13,372 nucleotides of DNA from Lachnospiraceae bacterium (GTDB taxonomy: Bacteria; Bacillota; Clostridia; Lachnospirales; Lachnospiraceae): positions 1 through 13,372 of the forward strand of contig CAAEAB010000078.1 in NCBI GenBank assembly GCA_900753685.1, written 5' to 3'. The translations under genes were made by a program, and so were the position numbers. The notes beneath the pieces were generated by a model that worked only from the letters and a program-made list of their open reading frames with translations, made no database searches and was not told where the DNA came from. Shown here piece after piece: positions 12,985 through 13,372 of this stretch (the first letter of the stretch is position 1; each line of letters opens with the position of its first letter).

Positions 12985-13372
12985 TATAATGGTTCCACTC
13001 CTTTGTAATTTCCAAGAATCCGAAAGCCTTCTGTTTCCGACTGGATGCCGTGCAGGGCGTTTCTTACCGCCTGCTCTCTGAGATTACCGTTAAAATCCAC
13101 AAAGAAACGGTATTGCCACGGCTTTCCCTGAATCGGACGGGATTCGATTCGTGTCATACTCAGACCATTAAAAATAAAATGGCCAAGAATATTGTACAGT
13201 GTACCGCTCTCATGAGGCACCTCAAAGCATACGCTGATCTTATCCGCATTTTCCTGGAATATTTTTTTATGGCTAATAATTACAAAACGAGTGAAATTAT
13301 TATCCAAATCATTTAATCGTTCTTTTAATACAGTCAGACCAAAATTACGGGCCGCCTGCTTACTGGCGATAG
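12981..13372 (-). CDS. pheA: Prephenate dehydratase, C-terminal part with ACT domain (5' end outside window)
   Basis: This enzyme converts prephenate to phenylpyruvate for phenylalanine synthesis in the cytosol. The window holds about 129 codons. Upstream of the first candidate internal start the frame stays open to the edge and reads IASKQAARNFGLTVLKERLNDLDNNFTRF, matching the AAIAS...YGL and NxTRF segments of prephenate dehydratase; TRF is the catalytic threonine region. It is followed by an ACT regulatory domain, with SVCFEVPHESGTLYNILG where the Phe-binding GALV motif normally is (GTLY here) and TRIESRPIQG with the conserved ESRP motif of feedback-inhibited enzymes. Feedback control by phenylalanine is therefore likely. 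Whether a chorismate mutase domain is fused upstream cannot be seen. The stop TGA overlaps the downstream DUF815 gene start. Confidence 0.95.
   Translation of the reverse strand, partial: IASKQAARNFGLTVLKERLNDLDNNFTRFVIISHKKIFQENADKISVCFEVPHESGTLYNILGHFIFNGLSMTRIESRPIQGKPWQYRFFVDFNGNLREQAVRNALHGIQSETEGFRILGNYKGVEPLY

Noticed and set aside
13050..13316. Plus-strand ORF opposite the end of pheA
   Set aside because: The minus strand carries the conserved TRF and ESRP motifs of prephenate dehydratase; the plus frame is a shadow.

Overview
The window looks like a chromosomal segment of an anaerobic Firmicute of the class Clostridia, most likely Lachnospiraceae. This is judged from AGGAGG-type ribosome binding sites, TTGACA/TATAAT promoters, the form of PyrF, the DUF815-Ppx-Ppk1 cluster and mixed GC content. 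The species cannot be named from the sequence alone. Every protein gene except one lies on the minus strand, so the biological reading order runs from the right end to the left.

Right half (13372 to 6277, minus strand): a tightly packed probable operon. It starts with the 3' end of pheA (prephenate dehydratase TRF and ACT regions). It continues with a DUF815 AAA+ ATPase, a Ppx/GppA-HD protein whose Ppx active-site glutamates appear to be lost, polyphosphate kinase Ppk1, and a secreted lipoprotein with a caspase-like His/Cys dyad plus a lipocalin-like C-terminal region. Junctions are a 4-base overlap or gaps of 5 to 21 bases, and a strong bidirectional hairpin terminator closes the unit. This is the most interesting part of the window: polyphosphate synthesis physically linked to an uncharacterised ATPase and a caspase-fold lipoprotein.

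Centre (5461 to 6165): a tRNA-Gly(GCC) gene on the minus strand with a near-consensus promoter and its own terminator. Divergent from it, the only plus-strand gene encodes a small coiled-coil protein built on tandem 33-bp (11-residue) repeats. It converges on the caspase-like gene.

Left-centre (2840 to 5423, minus strand): a Dabb-domain protein, a TauE/SafE (TSUP) permease, a small one-helix membrane protein overlapping by 4 bases a COG2426-type membrane protein, and an M50 site-2-protease-like metalloprotease. This is probably one or two transcription units of mostly membrane proteins.

Left end (1 to 2800, minus strand): an AT-rich, self-contained RraA/HMG-aldolase-like gene with its own promoter, a 10-bp inverted repeat placed like a repressor operator, a possible 18-codon ORF and a terminator; then a DEAD-box RNA helicase with its own promoter; then the 5' part of pyrF with an extended -10 promoter. 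No insertion sequence, CRISPR array, phage gene or rRNA was seen. No gene-free stretch exceeds 300 bases; the longest, about 180 bases, lies between the tRNA-Gly and the coiled-coil gene and is described in the features.
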